NCBI RefSeq assembly: GCF_964204645.1 | Contig: NC_134025.1 | Location: forward strand, 7,011,001-7,075,000 | DNA from: Tubulanus polymorphus | Lineage: Eukaryota; Nemertea; Palaeonemertea; Tubulaniformes; Tubulanidae | Direction of reading: 5' to 3' | DNA length: 64,000 bases | Shown here: piece after piece, positions 30,567 to 42,972 of the stretch | How positions within the stretch are numbered: position 1 is the stretch's first letter | How the letters are laid out: each line of letters begins with the position of its first letter | Position numbers and translations under genes: made by a program | The notes under the pieces: model-generated | Told to the model about the DNA's origin: nothing | Databases searched by the model: none | Seen by the model: the letters and a program-made list of their open reading frames with translations, nothing else

Positions 30567-32417
30567 TTACTTATTTTCGCTGATTTTCCAATCATTTCCC
30601 ATAATGCGTTTGATGGCTTCTTCAGTTCCGACTTTAATCAGCATTTTCTGTACGATAGCATTACCGGCCGCACTGAGCTGATCGGTCTGTAACTCAACCG
30701 CATCGTTGATCCGCTCCACATTATTACTACTAACTTTCAGCTGCTTCGACAATACGGCTGCTGCTGGGACTCGCCGTTCATTGGCTTGGGCGTCGCGTAC
30801 GACTTGCAGCATAGATTCCAGAGATCGAAGTTTCGAGAGGAGCACTTGATAGACATCTTCATTGCGAGCAAACTGACCAGACTTCATCATCGTCACAACG
30901 TCTCGTCGGAATCCGAATTCTTTCGCCAAGGATGGTTGACCGTAAACTTCTCTGAATACTTGAATGACGTGCTCGTGGCAGAGTGCCATAAGGGTCAATT
31001 CATTTTCATCGGAACATAATTCTGAAGTTGCCAAAAACAAAAGGCAGCCTATTACCCGAGATTGGTCCAGGACAACTTCCATCGCCGGTAAAACGTCCAT
31101 TAACCGCTGACGTTTAAGATGTTTCGCTTGCGTCTTTTTCGGCGAGTCGTCAATTTTCACAAAACCAATAAACGCCATTACTAATGCACATATCAAGGAA
31201 AAGTCGCACTCTGGGCGGCTACTTACCAGACGTACAACTTTATGTATTTTTTCGGAAGGGTACAAATCTAAGAACAGATCGCAATATGTGTAGAGTCTCT
31301 TCGATAACGCGAATTTGAGAGCTAATATCGCATCTTGTATTCCATTCGGATCACTCAGAATAACCAATGGCTTCTGATTTCGCCAGGGTCGTTTGGTTAC
31401 AGGGAATGAGATAACGGGTCTGACACTTGAAGTTTTTCTCTTCTTGTTCGCAGTTATATCTCGATTCTTCGGACTGCGTGACGATGATCTTTTCTTCGAA
31501 CGGTTATTGGCATTGCTCGTTTCAGAACAGCATGCAGTGACGTCATCAGGGAATTTTCGAGTTTGTTGAACATTTTTGCGGCGATGATTTGGTGATACAC
31601 CACAGGGTGCAGCTGGTGGTTTGTTGACGGTAGATTTTATCGGGACGGAAACAGACGATGGTCTCTGTAAAATGCTTGGTCGACGTCTTGGTGAAGGTGA
31701 CGTCAGTTTACGATCTACCTTCGTATCCCGAATTAGTTTTCTCGTCGAGGAAAGATCCAAAGGTGTTTCTTGACTGTTAGGCGTGAAATTGTTCTTCGCC
31801 AAAAATTCTTCAATTTCTTTTAATGTCATGACTTTGACAGTAGTTCTAGCGTTAGACGAGGTTTTACTGAACTTCTGTGACGTCGGTCTCGAAAATATTG
31901 ACTTCACGATGATTGGGCCTTTGTAGTTAAGGTCTCCTTTATTCGAATTACAATCTCTTTGGCAGGTACGGGTACCCATATTACTCATCGTTGTGCTGCA
32001 GAGGCCGTTTCTTTGACTGGTAGCTGATGAGGAGCTGCACGATGACGCATTCGAAAGTTTGCTGGAATCGGAATGCGTCAGACGATATGGAGTGTTGTGC
32101 TGTCTTGGACCAATACCATGCGACAAATTAGTCAAATGGGAATACCAGGGCATCGTCATCCAGTTGTGGCAGCCAGCATTGATTGTTTGCTGGTTGCAGT
32201 TCGAGCAACGGCCATTATGACAAAGGTCTGCACAAGAACGTTGGAAATAACTGTAAGTACCGGTACCACAAAAAGTGCTGTCACTGCAATAGTTTTGATG
32301 ACATCTACATGTCGGCATGATATGCCTACCGGTACCACCGCTATCGGAATATGATACACTCAGAGCAACAGGTTTCTCATCGTAGATTTGATAACTTTCT
32401 CTCCCTGATTGTTCCAT
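30567..32417 (-). CDS. Unrecognised protein, 616 aa, intronless
   Basis: I do not recognise this protein. It is a single open exon of 616 codons starting at ATG 32417 in good context (GAAATGG). Residues 37-83 are Cys/His-rich (CRCHQNYC, then CADLCHNGRCSNC), nine cysteines that could bind zinc. About 85-350 is Ser/Thr/Arg-rich and probably disordered, with a basic nuclear-localisation-like stretch near 305-330 (KKRSSSRSPKNR, NKKRK). From about 345 to the end it is predicted helical and contains short ordered motifs such as LYTYCDLFLDLYPSEKIHKV, ECDFSLICALVMAFIGFVKI and the terminal RIMGNDW. No membrane helix is convincing. Absence of introns in an intron-rich neighbourhood suggests either a lineage-specific gene or an old retrocopy. 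It is divergent to SAYSD1. Confidence 0.8.
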   Translation of the reverse strand: MEQSGRESYQIYDEKPVALSVSYSDSGGTGRHIMPTCRCHQNYCSDSTFCGTGTYSYFQRSCADLCHNGRCSNCNQQTINAGCHNWMTMPWYSHLTNLSHGIGPRQHNTPYRLTHSDSSKLSNASSCSSSSATSQRNGLCSTTMSNMGTRTCQRDCNSNKGDLNYKGPIIVKSIFSRPTSQKFSKTSSNARTTVKVMTLKEIEEFLAKNNFTPNSQETPLDLSSTRKLIRDTKVDRKLTSPSPRRRPSILQRPSSVSVPIKSTVNKPPAAPCGVSPNHRRKNVQQTRKFPDDVTACCSETSNANNRSKKRSSSRSPKNRDITANKKRKTSSVRPVISFPVTKRPWRNQKPLVILSDPNGIQDAILALKFALSKRLYTYCDLFLDLYPSEKIHKVVRLVSSRPECDFSLICALVMAFIGFVKIDDSPKKTQAKHLKRQRLMDVLPAMEVVLDQSRVIGCLLFLATSELCSDENELTLMALCHEHVIQVFREVYGQPSLAKEFGFRRDVVTMMKSGQFARNEDVYQVLLSKLRSLESMLQVVRDAQANERRVPAAAVLSKQLKVSSNNVERINDAVELQTDQLSAAGNAIVQKMLIKVGTEEAIKRIMGNDWKISENK

Positions 32418-33245
32418 TTCCTCTTCTATAATGTAGGCCTATGCGTAACTAAAATAGAATCAGCCTAATTAAACTTCCTGCCAAACTGCGGTACCCAGAC
32501 TGAAGTCGAATGAAAATTTATCACATTAAGCACCTATAGGTCATTATGGGTTATTTTAAAATGCACGGTGTTCTCCATTTGGTTATAACTGATCGTAGAA
32601 GTTGGATATAGGCCTATTTTACTTCCATTTTACCAGGTTATCCAATTTTCAATCATTGCACTACCAAACATTGAAATATCCAACTCAAAGCCATGAAACG
32701 TGATGGATTTTATGAATTGATTTGCAAAATTGGTCCTTTTAGGCCTACCTTGTGGAGAAAATCGTAGCATTATTCGATAACGATACTATTATCAACTGTT
32801 TCTTTATAAAATCGGCAATTCAAACGACTGATACTGTTGCAAACTTATTGTTGTCATTTTTGTTTGTTTGTAATTTTTTCGACAGGTGCACGGTATTTGA
32901 TCCAAGGACTGATTTATTTGACCGTCGACATTTTTTCTTTACTAGCGGGACCGTTTACTTATCGGATCATAAAACCAAGTCTCATCTGATCATTTGGTAT
33001 TTGTTTTGGGTACAGGAGAATATCGCCTTTAAATTCCACGTGGCTTTTTCTTTTATTAACGCGTTTAACTTTTCGGTGGATCAGTTGTACTCCGGCGCCC
33101 GCCTGCGCTCCCAATATCGAGTCGAAAGACTCTGGCAACGGAGGGGAAATAAAACATTACAGCCGCAACCAACGATTTTATTAAGATATAGTTGACGTAA
33201 ACCCGGAAGTAAACAAAATTAGGCTAATTCATTGTCACGAACTAA
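32418..33245. promoter_or_regulatory. Divergent promoter region, 616-aa gene / SAYSD1
   Basis: 828 bases lie between the two start codons on opposite strands. An open stretch at 32752-33195 on plus is not supported as coding: it has no similarity or splice context. TAGGCCTA occurs three times (32440, 32612, 32741 areas). Confidence 0.5.
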
Positions 33246-34051
33246 ATGAATTCAATTGAACAGCAATTAAGAGAATACAGAGCCAGGAAATCGAAAGAGA
33301 AATTCTCGGCAAATCATAATGTGGGAAATTTGATATCAAGATCAATAAGCCTGGTGAGCTAAAAACTGCAAAAAGCCACCAAAACTTATTTAGGCCTAGA
33401 GGCACAGGGTCAGGGACCTGACACAATGATTTTGACCCCAGTATCCTAGGTACTGTATATAAAAAGACTTTTTATATAGGCCTATAGTACCTAGGATACT
33501 GGGGTCAAAATCTTTTTGTGTCAAGTCCCTGTGGCCTTAGGAGCAAAAGTTTGAAAGGAAAATGATGATGATTGAGTTTTTTTAAACGTACATTTACATG
33601 AATTTATTAGTTTTTAATAATTTTTCTATTGCAGGTGAGATCCCAGTCACAAACACAGGATAAAGCAGCTAAAGAATGCAATGATGAAGAGGATGAATTT
33701 ACTTGCTCAAGTCCTCCACTTACTGGAGTTGGAAACACTATTGGTACTCCTCAAATCAGTGACAATCAAATTTCCAGATTCATTGACCGGCACCCTTACA
33801 CTCCTTTGATTTTGAAAACTTTACTCTGGTTGATGCTGTGGTTACTTTTCATCAGTTTAGAATTCGGTGCAGTCTACTTCGTTGTCTCGAGTTTGTTTGT
33901 GATCTATAGAACTATGCGAACAAAACCTCGGTCTCCTGGTGAACTGAGTGCATATTCTGTATTCAATCCTAATTGTGAACGTCTCGAAGGAACATTTACT
34001 GCTGAACAGTTTGAAAAAGAATTGCGTTATGGTGCTGGTTCCGTTCATTGA
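33246..34051 (+). CDS. SAYSD1: SAYSD1 (SAYSvFN domain-containing protein 1)
   Basis: Small ER-membrane protein reported to sense stalled, UFMylated ribosomes at the translocon. Two exons, 33246-33353 and 33635-34051 (TGA), join in phase 0 to give 174 residues, close to the human length. The first exon encodes an amphipathic start (MNSIEQQLREYRARKSKEKF) like the human EQRLAEFRA start. The second contains a hydrophobic hairpin (LILKTLLWLMLWLLFISLEF, then AVYFVVSSLFVIY). It then has the family signature SAYSVFNPNCERLEGTFTAE and QFEKELRYG. The intron holds a long hairpin repeat. The 3' end converges on COG2. Confidence 0.96.
33392..33541. repeat. 150-bp near-perfect hairpin in the SAYSD1 intron
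   Basis: A 27-bp perfect arm (33428-33454) is complementary to 33486-33512. An inner perfect arm 33456-33466 pairs with 33468-33478. An outer arm 33409-33420 pairs with 33519-33530 with one mismatch. TAGGCCTA occurs at the outer left edge and inside the right arm. The structure resembles a foldback MITE or a small-RNA precursor. Confidence 0.8.
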
Positions 34052-34689
34052 ATGCGTTAATTTGGTGTCATTGGTATCCAGTACTTATCTTTAAAAACCC
34101 ATCTTTTATCTATATAATGTGGAGGAACAGGCCGGCCAGTACACCCGAAATCAGTTCCACAGTTGTGGGCTTAACAAGTGGAAAGTAACTAATTTGAACT
34201 CAAATTTGACCACCAACTGTAGAATTGGAATCTATTTTTAGATCTGAAGTTATGAAGCAGCTATCAAATAATATAGAATGAATTCTTGCTAGAAGACTCA
34301 TATTGTTTAACATCTCATTTTCTATGCATTTGTTATGGTACTACTTATATTTTATGGTCAAGGTTTGATTTTCATTTCAAAGTGTTTGTTAGTGAATAGA
34401 AAGTGAATATTATTCTCTTATACATGCTTCATTTAAGTTTTGTCGTTAAGAGAACTGGTTATCTGTTACGGATTCTGAAGTAAAGTTCCATGTAGCACTT
34501 GCTAACCCAAGCATATTTCAACTGGGTTTGGCAAAAAGTTGGTCATTACAACATGCACCCGATTTAGGCAAACCCCTGCTGCATGAGGATAGACAGCAAG
34601 ATGAGGGATATGCTTAGCTTTGAAAGATAAGAGTTCAAATATACTTGACAAAAATCAAAATTCATACCATACAAGTCTTAGATTATCCC

Positions 34690-34695
34690 TTTATT
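34690..34695 (-). promoter_or_regulatory. poly(A) signal candidate for COG2
   Basis: AATAAA on the minus strand about 600 bases after the COG2 stop codon. Hexamer evidence only. Confidence 0.35.
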
Positions 34696-34715
34696 TCACA
34701 TATCGAAAATAATTT

Positions 34716-34721
34716 AATAAA
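34716..34721 (+). promoter_or_regulatory. poly(A) signal candidate for SAYSD1
   Basis: AATAAA on the plus strand about 665 bases after the SAYSD1 stop codon. Hexamer evidence only. Confidence 0.35.
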
Positions 34722-35287
34722 TACATTATACATAAAAGATAATTTACAATGAATCTTGACTATACATAATTCTATTTACATATAGAATACAGTTATTTCT
34801 CAATCCAAAGAGGAAAGAAGTTCCTTTACGACCTACTTAGTTTACATATAATTTTTTCGTAAGAAATGGAATCAATGTCACCATACCTGAATAATTTTCA
34901 GCGTGAGATGTTCCATTCATGTGAATGAAAACACAAAAGAACAAATGAAAATGATTGGTTGCGCTAGCAAATTTACTGCAGCTTTAATAAAATACAACAT
35001 ACATAGAGCCAACAGTTGTGTATCTATTGACTTAAAGATGTACAAATAAAAAATAATAATGTCACAAAAAAGGGCAATACCCAATGACATAAAAGCTGTC
35101 ATCTCATTTTCAGACTTACATTGAATCAAAATCTATTCTGTGTCCTCGATTGAAGACATTTCCAACAACAAATCAACTAACAATAACCGAATAACCCACG
35201 ATTATCAGGGCATTCACCGAGTCCTAGATTCCGGATAAAGATCTACCGGTATAAGGAATTTAAATGGAGATGATTTAGTGGATATTA

Positions 35288-38200
35288 TCACGTATTCCCA
35301 GCATGAGATTCGGAGACAGTTTTCATTTCACTGTTATTATTGTTCCCCATGGTCGATGATGAGTTATTCGCAGATGCAGGTTTCGAGTCAGTGGCCAGCT
35401 CGCTTAATTTTTCATAAGATTCGATGTCATCTTTTGAGATACCTAAAGCTTCGATCTAAAATAAGCAAAGAAAACAAATCTTCAACGAGGAACTTTTTCG
35501 AACATTTTTGTCAACCTTTCATTATTCTGAGATTCGTAAACGCAACAAACCTGCTCTCCAAATTCTTTAATGTCTATCTTGAATTGTGTCCTGATCTTAT
35601 CATCATCGGTCATGCCTTGAGAAAGCGATGTTATTGAGCCACGAGCTTTCTTTAGACGCTTCAAACTGTCTTCCATTTTTCTCACGCTGGTCAGCACATC
35701 ATTCGTGATTGTATAATATCTACAAAAACATAGTGAGCACACGATCAGGAAAATGCTCCACAAAATAGGCGTCCAGGGACACCAGGCCCACTTGGCAAGT
35801 GGTCTCGAGATGCTCCACAATCTGACAATTTCAATACTCAACGTCCCCTGGTGAAACTGATGACCTTAAAACTTGGCACTATCATAGAATACGTCATAAC
35901 AGCTTTGCAATTAAATGTGGTCAACAAATACATACAGCTCCCAATAGAAATGGAAACACTACGTAAATATCACCATTCAATGCCCACTGGGGAAGTTATG
36001 CAAAAGCCAATGACCTTGAAAATAACCACAATCATAGAAAGTATCATGATCTACAACTTATGATTGTGATAACTTGAATCCCAAGTGGGCTAAAAAACTT
36101 TCATGGGACTAATGTCATCAATATTTTGACTACATTCCTATAAGAATTGCTGGTCCTACTTACTGACTAGTCAGATTCCGTAATATTTGTGTTATCCATA
36201 TCTTCTTGCGTTCAGTGCGAATGATATCTTTATGTTCATCGATAAAGCTATGAATTGGTTTCGCTATGCTAGAAACGTAAGGGGATGATTTTGTCGGCAC
36301 CTGAAAAATGAAACCTTCGTTGAGAAGAGGATTCATGACTTTACTGCCAGCTATGTAAAACTTTCGAATGGAGAATTCACCTCTCGGTTTGTTCGTCTGT
36401 ATAATCGAGGGATATCGCTAACTAGTTTCAGATGAATCGAGCACAAATTCGTGATTTCCAATACGATATAATCATCAAAGGGTTTTAACTGGTCACACAT
36501 GCTATTTTGTGAATCGGCAATGCTGCCTGAAAAGTAAGTATTGGCGCATTCATCAATATTACCATGAAAACTTTTTAGAAGAGCTCTTGTTTTTGAAATG
36601 TCATATTTTTTACCTTCGTATAAAGTTAGATCATCACAACCAATCTGAATCAGCTTAGGCTTGATGACTTCAGACAAAACTTCTGGTAACTAAAACTCAG
36701 AATGAGAAGCATGTACTTAACTGTTCACTTCGGCTTTGTTGACCCCATTTTGAAATAGCAAGTTTGAAAAATAAATCTTACCCGCTGTGAAAGATTCTCC
36801 GTATCAGTAATGAGTGTAATGATCTGTTGCATAGTTATACAAGTATGAAGCGGTTCAGCAGGATTCACTAATTCACTACTAGCTGGCTGATTTTCAATCT
36901 CATTTTGCTTGCTTTCTTTTTTCTCTTTTGCATCTGTTGCCATGAGCTGCAACGGAATATGTGTCATTCATATACAACAGGTTTCAGCAACAGTTCATGT
37001 AGCGTTAGTTAAATAAGTCAAACGGTAATCCTCCCAACTGGTCGGACTACAGGGTAGTTTACTGTAAGTATATTCAACCTCAGACATCTTACCTCTTTCT
37101 CTTGAAGTTCAGTGATCCAAGACGTGTACCTCGCCAGTATTTGCAGTGTTAGCTTCCAGAACTTTGGACAAAGAGGAGACAAATAGATGTGGTCTGACCA
37201 ACACAAGTGTAAAGATGACCACACGCTAGATGTAGATTGTAAATAAAATCCAGTATCTAGGAAAAAATTGTAGGAAAAATTGTAATACATACAGTCCACT
37301 GATTTAGATTATTAAGCACAGACCTGAAAGGGGCACACAGAATAAATCGGAACACATCTGAATAAAGTTGTCATGAAGAATATCAAACATGTCTCAATCG
37401 AGAGATTTATCATTCAGTTGTACTCTTCTGGTGGCAATGCATATATCTTTGTAAACAATAAAAGAACCACTCCTTAGGCAATGAGAACTCGACATGAGAC
37501 AGTGCTGCATTCTAGAGCACACATTGGAAACTATTTTAGTGGTGTGGCAGCTGAATATACAGGTACACTAAGGCTAAAATATAATGATACCTCGTTTCCC
37601 CCCAATCAGTCGGGTCATTTGGTAAACTGCAATTAATTTGTAATCAGTTCATCGATAACTGCAGGGTCTGTTATGGTAAGCTTGATCACGATTTAGAAAA
37701 AAAGGTTATGTACAGGGTAGATAGGTGGCCGGCTGGGTCAACTTTTTAAGCTGAGCAGATATGAGAAACAAGGTATCAATTTTTTTAGCCTAAATACTAC
37801 ATATATCATATCATGAATATTGAATATCATATTTCAGATCAATGATACTGTAATTTCAAAAGCCAAAAGCTATGATAATTACGGTAAAACTTCACTGTAT
37901 ATATGGAAATTCACTCGGCTTAAGGCAATAATAGACTAAATTTCAAGGTTGCATTTAAGTACTGTATTTTTGGTGCTATTGAAGTATCTAATTCCAATAA
38001 ATGGGATAATGAATGAAAATAGTAAACACTATCCTGAGGATTCGGTATGAAGTAGCTAGGAGCAGACTTGCAGGTATTCCTTTTTTAATCATATAAATAC
38101 ACATAACTATGATTCCCGGAAATTGTATATTTTAGAATTAACAGCGGGTGAAACTATTAAAGTACAAGCAAAACTTTGAACACAAGTGACATTCATACAT

Positions 38201-41200
38201 GGATATAGGAAACCTGCTAACACACTAAATGTATCAGTTCAAAAAAATGGACAAGATGCAAAAAGGCTGCTTTCTTGGTATTTCATGACACACTCCCATT
38301 TTAATTATGGTACACTAGTATATCACCCGAAGACCATAGTTAGCTTTTCACACCCGAGCACCCCGGGGGTTGAATCCATTGTATCAGACATTTATTGTCA
38401 ATGCTTATAAGATGATATTGATTCTTTTGTGCGCACTTCCCGGAAAAATAAATCAACAACTGTAACAAATGAAAACTGCTGCTGCAAGGTTTGTTTCTCA
38501 ACGTATGACCTAGATCTGATTCAGTTAAATGAATGTAAGCCAATGATTGTAGAAAGAAAATTCAGCAAGAAGAGATCATTCTCTTATTAAGATTTTGAAT
38601 GTTTAACGATGAACGAATAGACTTCAGAGGAAGACATTGAGGATTTCTAGTTTGAATATACATACCATTTGTCTTAGCAAACGGCGTCAATAAGGCCATT
38701 TCTAAATTGCAAGCGATCTCTTGAAATCTGAAATAAGAAATAAACATTTGCACTTTTTGAACTTTGAAAAAAATACCTACAGATTATCAAGAATTCACAT
38801 TCTCTATATCAATGTATAATTATTCAGTACATGACCCTCAGACAATAAAAAATCAATGGAACATAATGCACTTTACTTTCCAGACAAATCAATTTTGACG
38901 AGGATATAAGGTCTTGTGTTGATGGAATTAATTGATGTTTTATGTTCCGTTTTACAAGGTTACTTTCATTGAAGGATCAGCAGAGGTGCAGTGTTCCTGA
39001 GAGTGACCCTATATCATTTACCATTTCCATCATGTAAAAATATCAAAACTTCATGATCTTTTGATGATCAATGTAACCGATATGTTCGCACCTTATTTGA
39101 TAATAAACGGGCAGACTCCATTTGGCAAAGAATGTATTGTAACTCGGATGGGCTCGTAAGCGTTTGACGCTAGCTTGAGATCCACACTGCCTTTCAAATC
39201 GATCAGCGAAATCCATACTGACTAGATATTTCTGTAAATGACAAGATTGACATATTTCTTCAACTTAGTTTTACGAGCACAACAAGAAGTCTTCAGGCTT
39301 TGGCACTGTGGCTATAAATATCATCGCCAAAGAGGCCTGGTTTCCTTTTGCTGATGTTTGTTAATTTTGTGAATTAGCAGTTTTCGTGAATGGAAAATTT
39401 GATTTCTACGGAGTGAAGCCAAAATCATGAGCAATTGAGCAATGTAGGATTCACTCAAATATCTTATGGCTACAAATTAGTTGAATATATTCATTACATT
39501 TTAAGATGTCAGTCACATGTTTAGCACATTTTTCCAGCAATTTGGTGTAGCTATACGCTGCAGCTAAAAACTCAATGCAATTTTGAAATAATGAAAACCT
39601 GCTATTTCTTACATTGTGGAATACATCCGGGTTTCCAGGCGCGAATATAGATGGTGTTCGCGCTTCGATGTTATAAATCACTTCGGGCCATACAGCATTG
39701 ACGAGGAAATCATAACCACGCACGACATCCCCACTACTGTAAACGCAATCAAATTCAAGAATAAAGTAACAACAAATAGTCAACCTGCAGCTCTTGCCTA
39801 ATAATTGGACTTACTTTGAAAATGATCCAGATGTTACTTGTTTCAATGTTTCGCAATGAGTTGGAATGAAATCTAAAATAGCTGCATACATTGCCTCCAA
39901 GCCATGCTGGTTTGACTGGATAAATTCTTCAGTAATTACCTAATAAGAATGAAATGTACTTTCTTATAAAACTCTATAACAACAATACAATAGTTAACCT
40001 TGCTCAATATTCTTTTAGGTATTTAGGTATAGATTGTTTAAAAATGCCACTGGTTGTGAAGCTAAGATATGAATTAGGACAAATGGAGTAATTTCAAATA
40101 CATGATGTATATACCTCTTCCATATAAGGACGGACAGCACATTGACGGAATAGGTTTTCAGCATCCCGAATTTTATCAATTGTTGCATAAGTTCGAAGGC
40201 ACTGACGAAGAATTTCTATCTGACTGGTCTCCAGACCTTCCTTAAATGAACCTTCCAAACTAAATTGCAAAGTCGTCGTTATATTCGAGATGCGCTGTAA
40301 AAAATTAAGATGGCAAAATAGAAAACGCCACTTAGGAATATTTTTTAAGCTTTATGCAACTACTTATTCTAATCTTATTGGTTTCGTATAGTTTAAGTTT
40401 CCGCTCTAAAAAACTGGTCTCTTTATACTATTTATCTAAAGCTTATGCTCTCTTATGAATTGGATCTAATTTTCCGCAAAGTACTCCTTGTATTGTTATG
40501 AAAAGAATTACCGGTTTTATTTCTTGAATAAGGGGTAAATTACGATTTTTGCTCACGTAAAATTGCAACTTATTGAACTCAGTGGCAACGCGTTCCAAAA
40601 GCTGACCACTAAGTTCTCTAAAATGGAATGAAAAATAGAAAAAAATATCTCATGATGAATGTAAAGTATACAGAATAATCAAAATACACATTATTGAATG
40701 AATAACTAATCATCATCAAATATAACAGTAACCAGCACATCCTGGGTTGCAGTTTAAGCATACAACAGTAAGATTTCCGATTGATATTTCATGTTATTTC
40801 AAATTATTCAATCATTATTTATTTCAATATGAGCTATTTAGGTCGATCAAGAATCAATGAAAACCTTGTTAATGTTGACTTTTAAATTCCCATTCAAATC
40901 ATTAGCTGAATATCAGGAAAAGGACACAAAGGTTACACATGTGGATGGTTATTGCAATTTTTCATCAGATTAGAAAAAGTAACAATAAGAATCTTTTTTC
41001 GCAATTATCAATAAAACATACCCAGTATAATGAGTTACTCCTTCTAGTTGTTGAATACCCAATAAAAGCTCAATTTTATCGACCGACTTGATAATGTTCA
41101 TCAACTGCTGCAAACAAGCCTGAAAAGAAATGGATAGATTACATACAGTGCCACGAGCATTGAATAAATTGCAATAGGTTTTTACCAATGCAAGGCTGCA

Positions 41201-42612
41201 AGCAGAACTAGGTGTGATTGTGACACGTTAACATCATTTCACTTCAACAAAAAACAACAAAATAGAAAGTGCTGACCTTTTGTTTAATGATAGAATTTTT
41301 CTTGTTGATCTTTTCTTGAGTTTCATTTACAGCTTCGGCAATCGACGTTCGAACTTTCTGTAATAATGTATTTAAATGATCAGCTTCGACGTTTCTTCGT
41401 TCGTGTCTGTCTGGGATCAAACGACCGGGCCAGACAAATGACAAACGAATAATTGTAAGATTTTTACTAAATCAAAGAGAACTAGAAAGAATATGTCTGA
41501 TTGCTACACGCTTAGGCATACAAGGCTTGTCGCAAAAACAATAATTTCGTCTGCAATAAGTAAGCTTCCTGTTTGAGTTTTCATAAAGCACAGCAATCAA
41601 CTGTATTCTAGTAGTGTAAGTAGGTTTAAAAATCATGACCGAAAATGAATCATCATACATAATTAGTTCATAAACGACTGGTATCTACCATAATTTGTTC
41701 TTTAAGTTGATCTAAGGGAGCTGTTAAATTCTTAATAGCTTTATCCATTCCAACCTGAAAAACGGAATGAATTCAGAATTCAATACTACACTGGCTTAAC
41801 AGCAATACCAAAGGAAAAACTGAACTCAAATACACCAAAGATCTCTCCAGACAATGTCAAAGATCCATAAATTGAAATCTTGTCTACCGGGGTATCATGA
41901 AGATTTCCAACCTTGTCTTTCTTCCATACGTCACTTACCAAATTTGTTGAAAGATTGACAAAGTCTGCATAATCTTTGTTGATTAATTCGATCATAGCAC
42001 TTTTTAGCGTAACTAGGTACAAATGCAAGTCTTCCCTCAGCGTTTCTAATTGAACCTTGTGTCGACATGTTGTCACAAAATGATCCACATCAAAATCATC
42101 CTGATAGTAAGAAAAAACAGGATTCAAAACTGTATTTTACCTTAACTGTTCAAGTGTTCTGCCCTGTCAAGGTTATATCTGGAGTAGTCTTTTTTCCACA
42201 AACATGAGAAATCTCATTGATAGATAATTTGATAAACATTCGTAGAAAGGGTATGCTACAGTAGTTACAGTATGATAAACTGGTACCGGTATCATTTAGG
42301 ATACAAATAAGTATATCAAATTATGTTCTCTCAGTTCACAGGACTGTGAAGTTACATTTATTTTGTCTTTCGAATTGTTTGAAACACATCTGATCTCACA
42401 TTGTAGGCATCTGAGTAGAATTTCTCGATAGAATTACTCTACTACGATTAGACAGAAGCTAAAAAACGTATGAAAGGTACTGTGGCAAGTGTTCTTATGT
42501 GTCAAACGGATTTACTTCCGGGTTTTAATTCTACCTTCATGAAGTCGTCAGGATCGAAACAGAGCGCTGACCCACACGCTATAGGAATCATATTATCATC
42601 TGCAGTCATCAT
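35288..42612 (-). CDS. COG2: COG2, conserved oligomeric Golgi complex subunit 2
   Basis: Lobe-A subunit of the COG tethering complex for retrograde intra-Golgi vesicles. Seventeen exons: 42535-42612, 41939-42100, 41689-41754, 41277-41357, 41022-41119, 40512-40617, 40115-40294, 39815-39939, 39613-39736, 39092-39231, 38666-38727, 37093-37256, 36782-36946, 36381-36689, 36164-36300, 35551-35719 and 35288-35455. Phases close, giving 777 residues (human about 738). The N-terminal core LCFDPDDFMKDDFDVDHFV and MIELINKDYADFVNLSTNL is the most conserved part of COG2. Then come RLRAHPSYNTF, KLTLQILARYTSW, a low-complexity charged linker (36782 exon), DIPRLYRRTNRE and near the end KMEDSLKRLKKAR and MTDDDKIR. 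Two ATGs are adjacent; the upstream one (42612) is used. An antisense ORF beyond 42652 is not part of the gene. Confidence 0.96.
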
Positions 42613-42837
42613 TCTATGATTTATCCGTCTATTTATCAGTTTATGCAACGATTAAGCCAGAAATTTGCGAAATATTAGTAGTTTGTTAATGCCACTGTGG
42701 CACACTCCGCCATCTTTGCCGGTCTTTAATCGCAGCACGGTGATTGGTTGATTTCCTAGGCACACTTGCCAGTGATAGCTCTTAGTCCAACGAGTCGTTG
42801 TCCGCAAAATAGGGTCTGTTGTGCAAACCGGATTGTG

Positions 42838-42972
42838 ATGGCAAACTCGCAGGACCCGTTCGTTTTTGGCCACGGAGATTTGGAAATAAGACCAATTTTT
42901 GATTTTGTAGTTCATTTAGCCTTTTACAACATCAGTCGTTACCGTAGAACTTATAGAGCCAGTACCAGATAA
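42838..42972 (+). CDS. Candidate small ORF, 44 aa, divergent from COG2
   Basis: ATG in a fair context (GTGATGG) opens 44 codons to TAA. The N-terminal half is hydrophilic (MANSQDPFVFGHGDLEIRP). A short hydrophobic segment (IFDFVVHLAFYNI) and a basic end (SRYRRTYRASTR) follow, the layout of a small single-pass membrane or mitochondrial peptide. It begins 226 bases from the COG2 start on the other strand, so it could share the promoter. I recognise no family, and it may instead be the first exon of a longer transcript or noncoding. Confidence 0.35.
   Translation: MANSQDPFVFGHGDLEIRPIFDFVVHLAFYNISRYRRTYRASTR

Larger units (their letters stand above)
34052..35287. other. Convergent SAYSD1 / COG2 3' regions
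   Basis: Contains AATAAA on plus at 34716-34721 and AATAAA on minus at 34690-34695. No coding frame is supported. Both transcripts probably end within the same few dozen bases or overlap antisense. Confidence 0.5.

Noticed and set aside
30786-32359. Several ORFs opposite or shifted to the 616-aa gene
   Set aside because: Shadows of the long frame without independent support.
32752-33195. 147-codon plus-strand ORF between the 616-aa gene and SAYSD1
   Set aside because: Lies in the divergent promoter interval, has no recognisable domain and no splice link to SAYSD1.
42652-42915. 87-codon minus-strand ORF upstream of COG2
   Set aside because: No splice link to COG2 and no family resemblance; it lies antisense to the candidate small ORF.
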